Origin: CBDHFN01 sp965262605
Lineage (GTDB): Bacteria > Pseudomonadota > Alphaproteobacteria > JASGCL01
Assembly: GCA_965262605.1 (NCBI GenBank)
Contig: CBDHFN010000001.1
Coordinates: 1-64,000, forward strand
Direction of reading: 5' to 3'
DNA length: 64,000 bases
The number at the start of each line of letters is the position of its first letter. The stretch's first letter is position 1. Below the pieces are notes generated by a model. It searched no databases. It saw only the letters and a list, made by a program, of their open reading frames with translations, and had not been told where the DNA came from. Position numbers and translations under genes: made by a program. This document shows positions 16,852-25,043 of the stretch, one piece after another.

Positions 16852-16879
16852 TTGACATTCAAAATAAAATATTTATTAT
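16852..16879 (+). promoter_or_regulatory. Promoter before the second GT4 gene
   Basis: TTGACA (16852-16857), 16-bp spacer, TATTAT (16874-16879). It is part of a block duplicated almost exactly at 18221-18343. It could drive the GT4 gene at 17102. Confidence 0.65.
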
Positions 16880-16947
16880 GGTATTATTAGCGCTTGCGCT
16901 GTAATTAGGATTAAAATAATTTTTATTGATTTTTTCTAAGGATTTTT

Positions 16948-17090
16948 AACCACCCCGCGCCTGTCGGCGCACCCCTCCGCTTCGGCTTCGCCGAAAATCT
17001 GACGATTGGAGGGGAAAGGATAGTATTTTGCAATGAAATTTAGTGCTTTTAAAAATAGTATTCTTCCCCGCCTAAGCGAAGCGAAAACAC
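16948..17090 (-). repeat. Dispersed palindromic repeat, copy 2 (composite)
   Basis: On the minus strand it reads TAAGCGAAGC-side DNA (shared with 4867-4922), then CCCCTCC ... GGAGGGG enclosing TTCGGC GAA GCCGAA (shared with 14540-14578), then GCGCC GACA GGCGC and GCGGGGTGGTT (shared with 14461-14481). The outer stem is extended relative to the 14540 copy and remains paired. Its 3' part enters the open frame upstream of the GT4 gene. Confidence 0.75.
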
Positions 17091-17101
17091 AATCAAAAAC
17101 A

Positions 17102-18220
17102 ATGACGACGCCAAAAATTAAAATATCGTTTATCAATCATTACTTGATTATGGGGGGGACTTCGCGGGTAAATGCTGATTTAGCGAATTATTATGCCGAA
17201 CAAGGGCATGAAGTAAGTATTTTATTATTATATTCCAAACCTGTCGATAATTTTTTTCAAATAAACCCGAAAGTTAAAATTATTTATTTTTTTGATGAAT
17301 TTCCCAATACTTCGGGCATTTTTAATAAATTAAAAACAATTGGAGTTTTAATATTAACAATATTAAAATTGCGTCTTTATTTTATGAAATTATCGCCAGA
17401 TTTAATAATTTCGTTTGGTGATATGGCGAATATTATGGGCATTATCGCGAATTTTCAAATGAAGGCAAAATTTTTGGCGCGTATTGATTTATATCCGCCA
17501 ATGTTCCCATTAAATATATTTTGGGATTTTTTACGCAAACTGACTTATCCGTTTGCTTATAGGCTTGTTTTAGCAAATAAAGATTGTAGACAATGGGTAA
17601 ATGATAATTTACCCAAAGCACAATCATGTATTATTGATACGCCCGTTGCTTATCCGATGGTTAATTCAGCACCGATTTTACCCTTGGAATTAGTCAATTC
17701 GCGCCATATTTTTATTGGCGTAGGGCGATTAGTGGATATTAAAGGTTTTGATAAGCTAATTAAGGCTTTTGCGCAAATAAGCCCGCAACTGCCTGATTGG
17801 CAATTAGTCATTTTGGGCGAAGGCGCAGAGCGCAATAATTACCAAGCGCAAATTGATAATTTGGCTTGCGCGGATAAAATTCACCTTTTGGGAAGTTGCG
17901 GTAATTTGGGCGATTGGTATCAAAGAGCCGATATTTTTGTGTTAAGTTCCAATACCGAAGCGCATGGTTGCGTGATAAGCGAAGCAATGTGCTATGAATG
18001 CGCGGTGATAGCCTTTGATTGCCCCGTAGGTCCAAGAAATATCATCAATAATAATGTCAATGGCATTTTAATTGAAAATGGTAATTGCGAAAAATTAGCG
18101 CAAGCCATGGAATATTGTGCAAAAAACGCAAATATCCGCGAAAATTTCACGCAAAATGCCCTTAAATCCCGTGAAATTTATAGAGTTTCGGTTATTGCCG
18201 AACAACATTTAGAAACATAA
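17102..18220 (+). CDS. GT4-family glycosyltransferase
   Basis: A 372-aa GT-B glycosyltransferase. The N-terminus KISFINHYLIMGGTSRVN gives the acceptor-side glycine loop. The C-terminal domain has GVGRLVDIKGFDKLIKAF, WQLVILGEGAER, and SSNTEAHGCVISEAMCYECA in place of the common EGFG site, so the donor pocket is slightly divergent. The frame opens at 17033, but the first 23 codons are dispersed-repeat DNA, so the ATG at 17102 (MTTPKIK) is preferred. It probably belongs to the same surface-glycan cluster as the genes at 14832-16772. Confidence 0.85.
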   Translation: MTTPKIKISFINHYLIMGGTSRVNADLANYYAEQGHEVSILLLYSKPVDNFFQINPKVKIIYFFDEFPNTSGIFNKLKTIGVLILTILKLRLYFMKLSPDLIISFGDMANIMGIIANFQMKAKFLARIDLYPPMFPLNIFWDFLRKLTYPFAYRLVLANKDCRQWVNDNLPKAQSCIIDTPVAYPMVNSAPILPLELVNSRHIFIGVGRLVDIKGFDKLIKAFAQISPQLPDWQLVILGEGAERNNYQAQIDNLACADKIHLLGSCGNLGDWYQRADIFVLSSNTEAHGCVISEAMCYECAVIAFDCPVGPRNIINNNVNGILIENGNCEKLAQAMEYCAKNANIRENFTQNALKSREIYRVSVIAEQHLET

Positions 18221-18343
18221 AACCATGACAAACCCTAAAATATAAGTAATAATGCCCGTATATATTTAGTGCCAAAAATTATTTGACATTCAAACTAAAA
18301 TATTTATTATGGTATTATTAACGCTTGCGCTATAATAGGATTA
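18221..18343 (+). repeat. Duplicated block: GT2 stub plus promoter (copy B)
   Basis: This block is nearly identical to 16790-16913. It holds the ATG stub (18225, now with a TAA after six codons), TTGACA (18283-18288), a 16-bp spacer, TATTAT (18305-18310) and the CGCTTGCGC palindrome. It places the same promoter before the GxxExxY gene at 18369. Confidence 0.8.
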
Positions 18344-18368
18344 AGGGATTAAGGGATTATAGGATATT

Positions 18369-18737
18369 ATGGATGAAACCTCACATAAATTAATTGGCAT
18401 TGCAATGAAAATTCATCGGGAATTAGGCGCAGGTTTTTTAGAAATTATATATAAAAATGCCTTAAAAATTGAATTTGACGCAAATAAATTAGATGCAGAT
18501 TATGAAAAAATTCTTAAAGTTTTTTATAATAATCAAATTATTGGGGAATTTCGCGCCGATATAATTGTTGAAAATTATATCATAGAAGTAAAAGCTGTAT
18601 CACAATTAGCGCAAAGCCATAGTGCGCAATTGTTAAATTATTTAAAAGCAGGCAAATATAAAAATGGGTTATTGTTAAATTTTGGGCATACAAAATTAGA
18701 GTTTCAACATATCTATAATAATCCTAAAATCCCTTAA
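18369..18737 (+). CDS. GxxExxY family protein (PDDEXK_3)
   Basis: A 122-aa protein of the GxxExxY family, related to PD-(D/E)XK nucleases. The name-giving motif is GAGFLEIIY (residues 20-28). The nuclease-like core is FRADIIVENYIIEVKAV, with the Asp and ExK residues intact, followed by a QLLNYLKAGKYKNGLLLNFG helix-strand. Members are common near polysaccharide and repeat-rich loci; their role is unsettled. It is transcribed from the duplicated promoter at 18283. It is bracketed by TTAAGGGA repeats upstream (18345-18362) and TCCCTTAA repeats downstream (18728-18762), so it looks like an inserted cassette. Confidence 0.88.
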   Translation: MDETSHKLIGIAMKIHRELGAGFLEIIYKNALKIEFDANKLDADYEKILKVFYNNQIIGEFRADIIVENYIIEVKAVSQLAQSHSAQLLNYLKAGKYKNGLLLNFGHTKLEFQHIYNNPKIP

Positions 18738-18765
18738 TCCCTTAATCCCTTAATCCCTTAATCCT
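18728..18765 (+). repeat. 8-bp tandem repeat after the GxxExxY gene
   Basis: Four to five head-to-tail copies of CCCTTAAT begin within the last codons of the gene. The inverted form ATTAAGGG occurs upstream at about 18342-18358, so the gene is flanked by inverted short repeats. Confidence 0.7.
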
Positions 18766-18793
18766 ATTAAAGCGAAGCGAAAATACAATCAAA

Positions 18794-18899
18794 AACCATG
18801 ACAAACCCTAAAATATAAGTAATAATGCCTGTATATAATGGCATGGTATTTTCCACCCAATATATTGGGGGCGGATTATGCGAAGAATTAATAAAATAA
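18794..18899 (+). pseudogene. Third GT2 stub (copy C), slightly longer
   Basis: From the ATG at 18798 the frame reads MTNPKI, stop, VIMPVYNGMVF, then IGGGLCEELIK and a stop at 18897-18899. This looks like the start of a GT2 gene joined to a distant part by an internal deletion. It is preceded by GCGAAGCGAAAATACAATC, also found before the GT4 start at 17081. Confidence 0.55.
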
Positions 18900-18931
18900 T
18901 TGCTAAGCCATAATGCCTGAACAAATTTTAA

Positions 18932-20047
18932 CTATATATCAGTGCGGACACGGGTTAAGGCAATTAAAAACCCCATGGCAATCCCCATTGCCAGCATTGA
19001 AGAACCACCATATGAAATAAAAGGTAAAGTCATGCCCTTGGTTGGAATTAAATTTAAAGATGATGCTATATTAACAAACGATTGCACGCAAAATTGCGTA
19101 ATAATGCCCGTGGTTGCGGTTAATAAGAATAAATTCTCGCTTTCAATGGCGCGCATTGCGGCACGAATAATGATATATAATATAATAGTAATGATAAACA
19201 TGCAAAAAATCATACCAAATTCTTCGCCCGCAACGGCAAATATAAAATCCGCGTGCGAATCGGGAATATGATTTTTGATTTGCCCTTCGCCCGGACCTAC
19301 GCCAAAAAATCCACCATTGCTAATGGCTTGTCCCGCTTGGGATACTTGATAATTATCACCCGAAGCTGGGTCTAAAAATCGGTTTACCCGCGATTGCACA
19401 TGCGAAAAAGCAAAATATGCGCCAATAAAACCGCCAACTGATAAAAATATTCCGCCTAAAACTAACATATAAGGCAAACCCATTAAAAATACTTCCATAC
19501 CAAAAATTGTTAAAATCAGCAAGGTTTGCCCAATATCTGGTTGAAATACAAGCAAAATAATAGTTATAAACGCAATAATACCGCCAATTAAATACCCCGG
19601 TATTGTCGCGCCATTTCGTTGTAAAACCAGTAAATCAGCAAGGATTAACGCAAAAGCAGGTTTGATAAATTCCGAAGGTTGCAATGAAAAACCGGGCAAG
19701 GAAATCCATCTTTTTGCGCCTTTTATCTCGGCACCAACAAAATAAGTCATGGCAACCCCAATCAATGCCACGCAAAATATAATTAAGGCAACTAATCTTA
19801 ACCTTCGCAATGTCAGCATGGATATTGCTAACATAATGACGATTGTCGGAATTAACACAAAAATATGTTTGGAAAAAAATATCATGCTGCCCGCGCCAAT
19901 GCGGTTGGCAACGGGCGCGGATGCGGTGAATACTAACGCCAAGCCAATCACCATTAATAAAAATACGCAATAAATTAAATGGCGGTCAATTGACCACCAC
20001 CATTGTGAAATTTGCGACCTGTCATCGCGCGAAAATAAAATAGGCAT
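18932..20047 (-). CDS. ftsW: Peptidoglycan glycosyltransferase / division protein FtsW
   Basis: A SEDS-family polytopic membrane protein that polymerises lipid II at the division septum. About ten membrane segments are visible. Key family strings are VFTASAPVA, GAKRWISLPGFSLQPSEFIKP (with the catalytic-type Asp/Glu region following), FAVAGEEFG and GMTLPFISYGGSSMLA near the end. The latter and the division-type N-terminus favour FtsW over RodA. The 371-aa length is typical. It is not in a mur cluster here, which is unusual. It is followed on the same strand by nothing but glycan repeats. Confidence 0.88.
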   Translation of the reverse strand: MPILFSRDDRSQISQWWWSIDRHLIYCVFLLMVIGLALVFTASAPVANRIGAGSMIFFSKHIFVLIPTIVIMLAISMLTLRRLRLVALIIFCVALIGVAMTYFVGAEIKGAKRWISLPGFSLQPSEFIKPAFALILADLLVLQRNGATIPGYLIGGIIAFITIILLVFQPDIGQTLLILTIFGMEVFLMGLPYMLVLGGIFLSVGGFIGAYFAFSHVQSRVNRFLDPASGDNYQVSQAGQAISNGGFFGVGPGEGQIKNHIPDSHADFIFAVAGEEFGMIFCMFIITIILYIIIRAAMRAIESENLFLLTATTGIITQFCVQSFVNIASSLNLIPTKGMTLPFISYGGSSMLAMGIAMGFLIALTRVRTDI

Positions 20048-20080
20048 AAATTTATTGATGCAAAAAACATTCCCAACTAA

Positions 20081-21175
20081 CTATAAAATTAACTTTTTCC
20101 AAATTTCAGCCATATTATACATAATTTGTTCGTCAATATATAATACATTTTCAATTTTTACATCGTCAATTTTTGGGTATATAAAAGGGTTATTTTGAAA
20201 TTGCGCCCCCGTTAAATTTTTAGCATGACTATGGGTTGCGCCAGCGTAAGAATTTTCCAATAAAGTTTTTAAAACCAGCGGAATATTAAGATAATTTATG
20301 AAAGCATGCGCCATTTCAATGTTTTTTGATGATTTTGGAATAACCAAAACAACTTCATCTTGAAAAATACCTTCTTTGGGAAATATATACCCGACATGGT
20401 CATTGGTTTTCGCAATTTGCAACATGCTTGTTGTTAAGCTGTTGGTTAAATTTGCCGATTTATTTTCAATGTATTTATGGGTATCCGTGGCAATAAATCT
20501 GACATTTTTTCGGTGATTTTTTAAAAATTCGGCAACAATTGTTAAATGTTTTGGGTTTGTTGTATTAAATCCATACCCTAAATATTGCATCGCCACGCGA
20601 ATTAAGGTATTATAATCCAAATCATACCATGCAACAACGCCATTTTTGGGGATTTTATCAAATATCACGCTCCAACTTTTTGGGGGATTGGGAAAAATAT
20701 TTTTATTATACCCTAAGACCGAGTAAGCACGCGCAAGGCTTGCAAAATAGTTAGATTCGTCTGCTCTTGATTCGCCAATAACACTGCTTGTGGGTTTGCG
20801 GTAATTGGCGATTAATTGATAATCTAATGGGGCAAGCTTGTTATGATTTAATAAATGCGTGGCGTGGTTGTAATCTGTAACCAAAATATCAACTTGATAT
20901 GAATCATTGATTATCCCCATATCTACATCATAATAATTATCAAAATACCGTATCACCATATCAACATTAAACGAATCCATAAAATTTTGAAAATAGCTTT
21001 TTTCACCAGACGCAATGGGTAAAGCTACGCTTAGCCGTGATGGCGGTAATTTAGATTTATTGCTGATTTTATTATTGGCGTTTTGCGCAAATAAATCATT
21101 GCACGCCATACCAATCGCAATGGGGCTAAGCATTGCGTTATACAATAATTTATTGGTAAAAAATCTGCGCTTCAT
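20081..21175 (-). CDS. Polyamine-type ABC transporter substrate-binding protein (PotD/PotF-like), divergent
   Basis: A 364-aa periplasmic binding protein with an N-terminal signal-like segment (KRRFFTNKLLYNAMLSPIAIG, cut near FAQ). Family traits are the mature start LSVALPIASGEKSY, DILVTDYN, VLGYNKNIF, PKSWSVIFD, VGYIFPKEGIFQDEVVLVIP and NIEMAHAFINYL, which is the usual PotD ending. Sequence is divergent from classical members and no ABC permease or ATPase gene is adjacent, so it is an orphan binding protein. Ligand inferred only from family resemblance. Confidence 0.68.
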   Translation of the reverse strand: MKRRFFTNKLLYNAMLSPIAIGMACNDLFAQNANNKISNKSKLPPSRLSVALPIASGEKSYFQNFMDSFNVDMVIRYFDNYYDVDMGIINDSYQVDILVTDYNHATHLLNHNKLAPLDYQLIANYRKPTSSVIGESRADESNYFASLARAYSVLGYNKNIFPNPPKSWSVIFDKIPKNGVVAWYDLDYNTLIRVAMQYLGYGFNTTNPKHLTIVAEFLKNHRKNVRFIATDTHKYIENKSANLTNSLTTSMLQIAKTNDHVGYIFPKEGIFQDEVVLVIPKSSKNIEMAHAFINYLNIPLVLKTLLENSYAGATHSHAKNLTGAQFQNNPFIYPKIDDVKIENVLYIDEQIMYNMAEIWKKLIL

Positions 21176-21254
21176 TTATTGTAATATACAATTAAAAATA
21201 TAAAAAATCAATATAATTCAAATAAAAAAAATTCTGCTTTTTTTAATAAATTTT

Positions 21255-21289
21255 GTCGTTTTTGTATGATTAATTATTTAAAAAACGAC
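21255..21289 (+). promoter_or_regulatory. Perfect inverted repeat before the dehydrogenase gene
   Basis: GTCGTTTTT (21255-21263) and AAAAACGAC (21281-21289) flank 17 bp of AT-only-like DNA in the divergent intergenic region. This may be a regulator site or a 5' leader hairpin of the gene at 21328. Confidence 0.4.
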
Positions 21290-21327
21290 TAATCATTAAA
21301 TATTATTTATTACCAATCGGAGGAATT

Positions 21328-23775
21328 ATGAAATCTCATTATCGTGCAGTTGTAATTGGTGGAGGCGTGAATGGCGTTTCTATTTTATATCATTTAGCCA
21401 AAAAAGGTTGGAGCGATGTTGCGTTATTGGAACGAACCGAACTTACCGCTGGTTCAACTTGGCATGCGGCGGGGTTATTGCCATTGTTTAATATGTCTTA
21501 TTCGGTTGGGCAATTGCACCAATATTCTGTGGAGCTTTACAAAAAATTAGAAGCCGAAACTGGACAACCAGTTGGTTTTCATGGCACGGGCAATTTGCGT
21601 TTGGCACGATACCGCGACCGCATGGACGAATACCGCAATTATCAATGCACCGCCGAGACTATTGGCGTGGAATCGCATTTAATTTCGGTTGATGAGATTA
21701 AAAAATTATGGCCCCTGATTAACCCCAAGGATTTAATTGGTGCTTTGTGGCATCCGACCGATGGGCATATCGCCCCCGTGGATGTTACCATGGCAATGGC
21801 AAAGGGTGCAAAATCGCGCGGTGCTGAAATTATCTTGCAAACCGAAGTTTTAGGGATTGAACGAAGCGATTCTTTGGAATGGATTGTAAAAACTAACAAA
21901 GGCGAAGTGCGATGCGAGCATTTAATTTGCGCCACGGGCAATTATGCACGGCAAACCGCGAAAATGGTTGGCTTGCAAATTCCCGCAATTCCTGTTGAGC
22001 ATCAATATATTGTGTTTGATGTTGACCCTGTTTTAGAAAAATACCGCGCCGAAGGGCATAAAGAATTGCCGATTTTGCGCGAACCAGACTCGCAATATTA
22101 CTTCCGCGAAGAGCGTAATGGCTGGATTTTAGGACCATATGAAAAACACGCGCCCGCAAGATTTGTTGATGGCGTTGATAAAGGTTTTGAAAAAGACTTA
22201 TTCCCCGGTGATTTAGATCGCTTAATGGTGCATGTTGAAGCCGCGATGAATCGCGTGCCTTCATTAGAAAAAGTCGGCATTAAAGATATTGTCAATGGAC
22301 CAATTTCTTATTCCCCCGATGGTAATCCGATGGTGGGACCAGCATTTGGTATGCAAAATATGTGGCTATCCGAAGCGCATAGTTTTGGCATTACCGCCGC
22401 TGGTGGTGCAGGGTGGCAATTAGCAGAATGGATTGTTGAAGGACAACCTTCGGTTGATATGATTGGCGTTGACCCCAGAAGATTCGGCGTAGTTTCCAAA
22501 AATTATACAAAAATTAAAAACGAAGAAGCATACGACCATGTATTCATCATTCATTACCCCATGGAAGAAAAAACCGCAGGCAGACCTGCTAAAACCATGC
22601 CTTGTTATGGGCGCATGGACGAAGCTGGCGCAGTTTGGGGGCAAAATTTCGGTTGGGAACGCCCATTATGGTTTGCCCCAAAAGGCGTGAAGCGCGAAGA
22701 TGAATATTCATTCCGCCGTTCCAATTGGTTTGAACATGTCGGTAATGAAGTTCGCTTAATGCGTGAAAAAGTTGGCTTAATGGAATTAACGACTTTTGCC
22801 AAATATTGCATTGAAGGCAAGGGGGCAAGGGCATTCTTAGACAGATTATTCGCCAATGCGATTCCAAAAACTATCGGTAAATTAAATCTTTGCCATAGTT
22901 TATATAAAAATAATGGTGGCGTAAAAGCCGAATTTACAATTTTAAGAATGCCAGATGGAATTTATGGTGAAAAATTTTATTGTGTTGGTCCTTCACGCAC
23001 CCATGATATTGATTTTGATTTTATCACAAAGGAAGCGCCCCGTGATGGTTCGGTCTTTATTAGCGATTTAACGACCCAATATGGTGTGTTTATCGTGGCT
23101 GGACCGCATGCCCGCGATGTTTTGCAACCTATTACCGATGGTGATTTGAGCAACGAATCATTCCCTTGGCTTACGGGTAAAGATATTGCAATGGGTTATT
23201 GCCCCAATGTTCGTGCCTTACGGGTAAATTTCGTGGGTTCGTTGGGTTGGGAATTGCATCACCCCATTGAATATCAAAATCATTTATATGACTTAATTAT
23301 GGCACAAGGTAAAAAATATGGCATCGGCTTGGTTGGTATGCGCGCCATGGATTCCATGCGCTTAGAAAAATCATACCGCGGTTTTGGCACGGATTTAAAT
23401 GCTGAAAATTCGGTGCTTGAAGCGGGATTGTCAAGATTCGTGCGCATGAATAAAGGCGTATTTAATGGGCAAGAAGCTTTATTGAAACAAATGGAAAAAG
23501 GCATACCCACGCAATATTGCACTTTGGAAGTTGACGCCGAAGATGCAGATAGTTTTGGTAATGAGCCAATTATTCTGAACGGCGAAGTTATCGGGCGGGC
23601 AACCGCGGGTGGCTATGCGCATTTTATCAAAAAATCCATTGTCTTGGGGTATGTTAAAACCGAATATGCGAAAATCGGTTTGCAATGCCAAGTGCGAATT
23701 TTAGATAAATTGCTGAACGCAAGAATCGTGCCTGAAAGCCCATATGACCCTGAAAATCATGCTTTGCGGGCGTAG
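21328..23775 (+). CDS. GcvT-fused FAD-dependent dimethylglycine/sarcosine dehydrogenase
   Basis: An 815-aa flavoprotein that oxidatively demethylates N-methylated glycines and passes the one-carbon unit to tetrahydrofolate. The N-terminal DAO domain has the dinucleotide fold VVIGGGVNGVSILYHLAKKG and GSTWHAAG, whose His46 is the likely covalent flavin site. It continues through DGNPMVGPAFG and TAAGGAGWQLAEWI, then an FAO middle domain. The C-terminal GcvT domains contain GSLGWELHHPIEY, GLVGMRAMDSMRLEKSYRG and GRATAGGYAHF. Strong Shine-Dalgarno CGGAGGAATT. Dimethylglycine and sarcosine cannot be separated by eye. It fits choline/betaine catabolism together with the binding protein at 46049. Confidence 0.9.
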   Translation: MKSHYRAVVIGGGVNGVSILYHLAKKGWSDVALLERTELTAGSTWHAAGLLPLFNMSYSVGQLHQYSVELYKKLEAETGQPVGFHGTGNLRLARYRDRMDEYRNYQCTAETIGVESHLISVDEIKKLWPLINPKDLIGALWHPTDGHIAPVDVTMAMAKGAKSRGAEIILQTEVLGIERSDSLEWIVKTNKGEVRCEHLICATGNYARQTAKMVGLQIPAIPVEHQYIVFDVDPVLEKYRAEGHKELPILREPDSQYYFREERNGWILGPYEKHAPARFVDGVDKGFEKDLFPGDLDRLMVHVEAAMNRVPSLEKVGIKDIVNGPISYSPDGNPMVGPAFGMQNMWLSEAHSFGITAAGGAGWQLAEWIVEGQPSVDMIGVDPRRFGVVSKNYTKIKNEEAYDHVFIIHYPMEEKTAGRPAKTMPCYGRMDEAGAVWGQNFGWERPLWFAPKGVKREDEYSFRRSNWFEHVGNEVRLMREKVGLMELTTFAKYCIEGKGARAFLDRLFANAIPKTIGKLNLCHSLYKNNGGVKAEFTILRMPDGIYGEKFYCVGPSRTHDIDFDFITKEAPRDGSVFISDLTTQYGVFIVAGPHARDVLQPITDGDLSNESFPWLTGKDIAMGYCPNVRALRVNFVGSLGWELHHPIEYQNHLYDLIMAQGKKYGIGLVGMRAMDSMRLEKSYRGFGTDLNAENSVLEAGLSRFVRMNKGVFNGQEALLKQMEKGIPTQYCTLEVDAEDADSFGNEPIILNGEVIGRATAGGYAHFIKKSIVLGYVKTEYAKIGLQCQVRILDKLLNARIVPESPYDPENHALRA

Positions 23776-23799
23776 TTAATACGCATTTACGAAAAAGCA

Positions 23800-23830
23800 A
23801 CCCAATAGATTTATTTTAAATCTATTGGGT
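23800..23830. terminator. Bidirectional terminator between convergent genes
   Basis: ACCCAATAGATTTA (23800-23813), loop TTT, TAAATCTATTGGGT (23817-23830), with ATTTT after it on the plus strand and an AT-rich flank on the minus. The coaBC stop codon lies inside the right arm, so the hairpin serves both genes. Confidence 0.85.
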
Positions 23831-25042
23831 ATTTTGGCTATAAACAAGCTTACCAATAACAAATTCACATAAACGCTCGGCATGGGCGGATTTTGAATCA
23901 TATCCCCAATCGTCGGTAATCCATTCGCCATGCGCAGATTTTTGCACAGCAATAATATGGTTATTATCGCCCCCCAAAATTTTATTATCTAAGCCAATAT
24001 CATTAACTAAAATCAAGTCTAGGTTTTTCTTGGCATATTTTGGTATGGCTTTATTGACCGCATCAAAAGTTTCCGCGGCAAAGCCAATTAGCAATTTAGG
24101 GCGAAGTTTATGCGCGCCAATAGTTTTTATAATATCGGGGTTTTCCACTAAGTCTAATTGCGGGACATCGCCATTTTTCTTAATTTTTTCGGGTGAAATT
24201 TCCCTTGCGCGCCAATCTGCCACAGCGGCAACGCCAATAAACGCATCACACGGCAAAAGATTTGTAATTGCGTCCAGCATGTCAAGCGCGCTTAAAATAT
24301 TAATTCGGTTAACATTTTCAGGCGTGGATAATGCGCAATTTCCCGCCACTAAGTAAACTTCTGCGCCATGCTTGGCAAGCGAATTTGCGATGGCAAAACC
24401 CTGCTTTCCCGAAGAAAAATTAGACAAATAACGCACGGAATCTAATTTTTCAATGGTTGGACCGGCACTTACCACGATTTTCTTGCCCGCCAAAGCACCA
24501 TTATTTGCAAAATATATTTTTAAATATTCGCTAATTTCAATGGGTTCAGCCAAGCGACCTTGTCCAATATCGCCACAAGCCATTGCGCCCGAATTGGGCG
24601 GAATAATATTCATGCCCCTTTGTGTTAATAATTTTATATTGTCTTGATTGGCAAGATTTTCCCACATCGCAGGGTTCATAGACGGCGCGATAAAAATTGG
24701 TTTTTTCGTTGCCGCGATAATCGTGCTTGGCAAATCATCGGCAATGCCATGCGCCATTTTCGCGATAAAATCGGCGGTTGCGGGGGCGATGATGATAGCA
24801 TCAGCAAATTTCGCCAATTTAATATGCCCCATTTCTTGTTCATCAGTTAAATCAAATAAGTCGGTATAACATTTTTCGCCACTTAAAGCCGACACAGATA
24901 AAGGCGTAATAAATTCACAAGCAGATTTTGTCATAACCGCGATAACCCGCGCCCCATTATTTTTCAAAATTCTGATTAATTCCAATGATTTATAAGCGGC
25001 AATGCCACCAGTAATAATAATTAAAAAACTGCGTGCTTGCAT
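23822..25042 (-). CDS. coaBC: Bifunctional phosphopantothenoylcysteine decarboxylase/synthase
   Basis: Joins cysteine to phosphopantothenate (CoaB) and decarboxylates the product (CoaC) in coenzyme A synthesis. The CoaC half starts ITGGIAAYKSLELIR, with GHIKLAKFAD (catalytic His73), APSMNPAMW and GAMACGDIGQGRLAEP (Cys156). The CoaB half follows from about residue 185 with SAGPTIEKLDSVRYLSN, SSGKQG, AVADWR and LVENPDI. The 406-aa length is normal. It starts one base before the fabH stop region and shares its operon. Confidence 0.95.
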   Translation of the reverse strand: MQARSFLIIITGGIAAYKSLELIRILKNNGARVIAVMTKSACEFITPLSVSALSGEKCYTDLFDLTDEQEMGHIKLAKFADAIIIAPATADFIAKMAHGIADDLPSTIIAATKKPIFIAPSMNPAMWENLANQDNIKLLTQRGMNIIPPNSGAMACGDIGQGRLAEPIEISEYLKIYFANNGALAGKKIVVSAGPTIEKLDSVRYLSNFSSGKQGFAIANSLAKHGAEVYLVAGNCALSTPENVNRINILSALDMLDAITNLLPCDAFIGVAAVADWRAREISPEKIKKNGDVPQLDLVENPDIIKTIGAHKLRPKLLIGFAAETFDAVNKAIPKYAKKNLDLILVNDIGLDNKILGGDNNHIIAVQKSAHGEWITDDWGYDSKSAHAERLCEFVIGKLVYSQNTQ

Positions 25043-25043
25043 T

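Larger units (their letters stand above)
16773..17101. other. 329-bp gap: GT2 stub, promoter and dispersed repeat
   Basis: Holds in order a GT2 start stub (16794-16838), a consensus-like promoter (16852-16879), the palindrome AGCGCTTGCGCT (16889-16900), then GGTTAAAAATCC-side repeat DNA (16948-17090) whose minus strand carries the GCGGGGTGGTT boundary, the GCGCC/GGCGC hairpin and the CCCCTCC/GGAGGGG nested hairpin. Confidence 0.6.

Noticed and set aside
17033..17101. Longer N-terminus for the second GT4 gene
   Set aside because: These codons are dispersed-repeat sequence shared with non-coding copies; the family start matches the ATG at 17102.
21642..23691. Several minus-strand open frames within the dehydrogenase gene
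   Set aside because: Shadows of a long, well-conserved coding sequence; no ribosome sites or family matches.
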